From assembly GCA_021794255.1 (NCBI GenBank), contig JAJYRF010000085.1, positions 1 through 5,064 on the forward strand: DNA of 5,064 nt. Reading direction: 5' to 3'. This document shows positions 4,759 through 5,064 of this stretch, piece after piece. This DNA comes from a bacterium (GTDB lineage: Bacteria > SZUA-79 > Acidulodesulfobacterales > Acidulodesulfobacteraceae). The translations under genes and the position numbers were made by a program. A model generated the notes under the pieces. That model worked only from the letters and a program-made list of their open reading frames with translations. It did no database searches and was not told the DNA's origin. Every line of letters begins with the position of its first letter. The first letter of the stretch is position 1.

Positions 4759-4787
4759 AGTATATTATAAAAAAAAATTAATGTCAA
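4759..4787 (-). promoter_or_regulatory. Sigma70-type promoter P1, distal to the HTH gene
   Basis: On the minus strand a perfect TTGACA (4787-4782), a 17-bp spacer and TATACT (4764-4759). This is the best promoter in the window. Transcription would start near 4752 and run through a leader of about 165 nt, including the operator-like dyad and P2. The stretch 4676-4745 of this leader is less A+T-rich than its surroundings and has no reading frame of note. Confidence 0.65.
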
Positions 4788-4873
4788 GTTTTTTTTTCTA
4801 TTTTTTAAAAATTTTTTTTATGATATACTAAATAAAATGTTTTTTCCTTGTTTTATATAGCTTTTTTAAAAGT

Positions 4874-4893
4874 CTATACAAAATCCTATACAA
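4874..4893 (+). repeat. Direct repeat CTATACAA x2, possible integrase arm-type sites
   Basis: CTATACAA occurs at 4874-4881 and 4886-4893, 12 bp apart start to start, about 60-80 bp from the tRNA-derived core. Paired short direct repeats at this distance from a core are what tyrosine integrases use as arm-type sites, but the DNA is A+T-rich and two copies are weak evidence. Otherwise 4832-4952 holds nothing that I can recognise. Confidence 0.35.
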
Positions 4894-4952
4894 TTATTTT
4901 TATGTATATATAAGTTATTGATATTATTTATTAATTTTAATAGGCTTTTCGC

Positions 4953-4997
4953 CTCTTAATCAGTAGGTCCCCGGTTCGATCCCGGGACAGCCCACCA
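4953..4997 (+). tRNA. 3' half of tRNA-Lys(CTT): attachment-site remnant, not a functional tRNA
   Basis: Positions 4953-4997 match tRNA numbering 32-76. Anticodon loop CTCTTAA (4953-4959, anticodon CTT for Lys), 3' anticodon strand TCAGT, 5-nt variable loop AGGTC. T stem CCCGG/CCGGG around TTCGATC (4970-4986), acceptor strand ACAGCCC, discriminator A and encoded CCA (4995-4997). The 5' side does not pair: the five bases before the loop are TTCGC rather than ACTGA, and no D arm or 5' acceptor strand (expected GGGCTGT) is present upstream. So the tRNA starts abruptly at the anticodon loop, as expected for the att core left at the far end of an element integrated in a tRNA-Lys gene. Its orientation puts the element to the left and host DNA to the right. 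In a circular form it would be attP. Confidence 0.88.
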
Positions 4998-5064
4998 GTA
5001 AAATAAAGACTGTAATCATTTTCTTATTAAATACATAATAATAGTCAATATTATGCTTGCAATT
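4998..5064. other. Flank beyond the att-like site, probably host DNA
   Basis: Sixty-seven A+T-rich bases follow the CCA end. If the element is integrated, this is the chromosomal DNA downstream of the original tRNA-Lys gene. I see no gene, promoter or convincing terminator in it. Confidence 0.4.

Noticed and set aside
4634..4831. Plus-strand open frame rich in Leu/Ile/Tyr that looks membrane-like
   Set aside because: It starts at TTG or later without a ribosome-binding site and runs through both promoters and the leader hairpin. The hydrophobic look is what A+T-rich DNA gives by chance.
4953..4997. Intron-split or functional tRNA-Lys
   Set aside because: No 5' half or group I intron features lie upstream. 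The anticodon and acceptor stems have no partner strands, and the neighbouring genes are mobile-element replication genes.

Overview
This is a very AT-rich bacterial window (roughly three quarters A+T by eye). It uses the standard code: TGA and TAA stops, TGG for Trp, and strong AGGAGG-type ribosome binding sites. I cannot name the organism from sequence alone. The only host-like sequence is a tRNA-Lys(CTT) 3' half with an encoded CCA at the right end, and it fits many low-GC bacteria. Every supported gene lies on the minus strand, so the window reads functionally from right to left.

Right end (4586-5064): positions 4953-4997 carry tRNA positions 32-76 (anticodon loop to CCA) with no 5' half. 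This is the usual scar of an element integrated by site-specific recombination into the anticodon-loop region of a tRNA gene. The element body would lie to the left and the host flank would be 4998-5064. Between this att-like site and the first gene are a pair of 8-bp direct repeats (candidate integrase arm sites), two sigma70-type promoters, a palindrome over one -35 box, and a leader hairpin that surrounds the first gene's ribosome binding site.

Replication block (1033-4585): a 95-aa excisionase/MerR-type helix-turn-helix protein is followed after 1 nt by a 592-aa P-loop ATPase of the DUF927 helicase-like type. Next come 630 nt without a gene, then a 284-aa RepB-like (archaeo-eukaryotic type) primase, closed by a clear intrinsic terminator at 997-1022. 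The 630-nt gap looks like a replication origin. It holds eleven copies of an 8-bp GGTAGCGG-type repeat in both orientations, A+T tracts with exact direct repeats, and an imperfect 29-bp inverted repeat carrying a C9 run. My reading is that primase, ATPase and gap form a self-contained replicon on an integrative element.

Left end (1-816): a separate promoter (TTGTAA-16-TATAAT) drives a run of very small minus-strand genes. These are a 47-aa ribbon-helix-helix protein, a doubtful 12-codon frame, two short Lys/Glu-rich proteins (46 and 51 aa, overlapping by 17 nt), and a third Lys/Glu-rich protein that runs off the window. Three of these starts share a CGAGGTAA ribosome-binding block, and two of the proteins share a 16-bp identical stretch. 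I recognise no function for the small Lys/Glu-rich proteins. No integrase, relaxase, toxin or defence gene is visible in the window.
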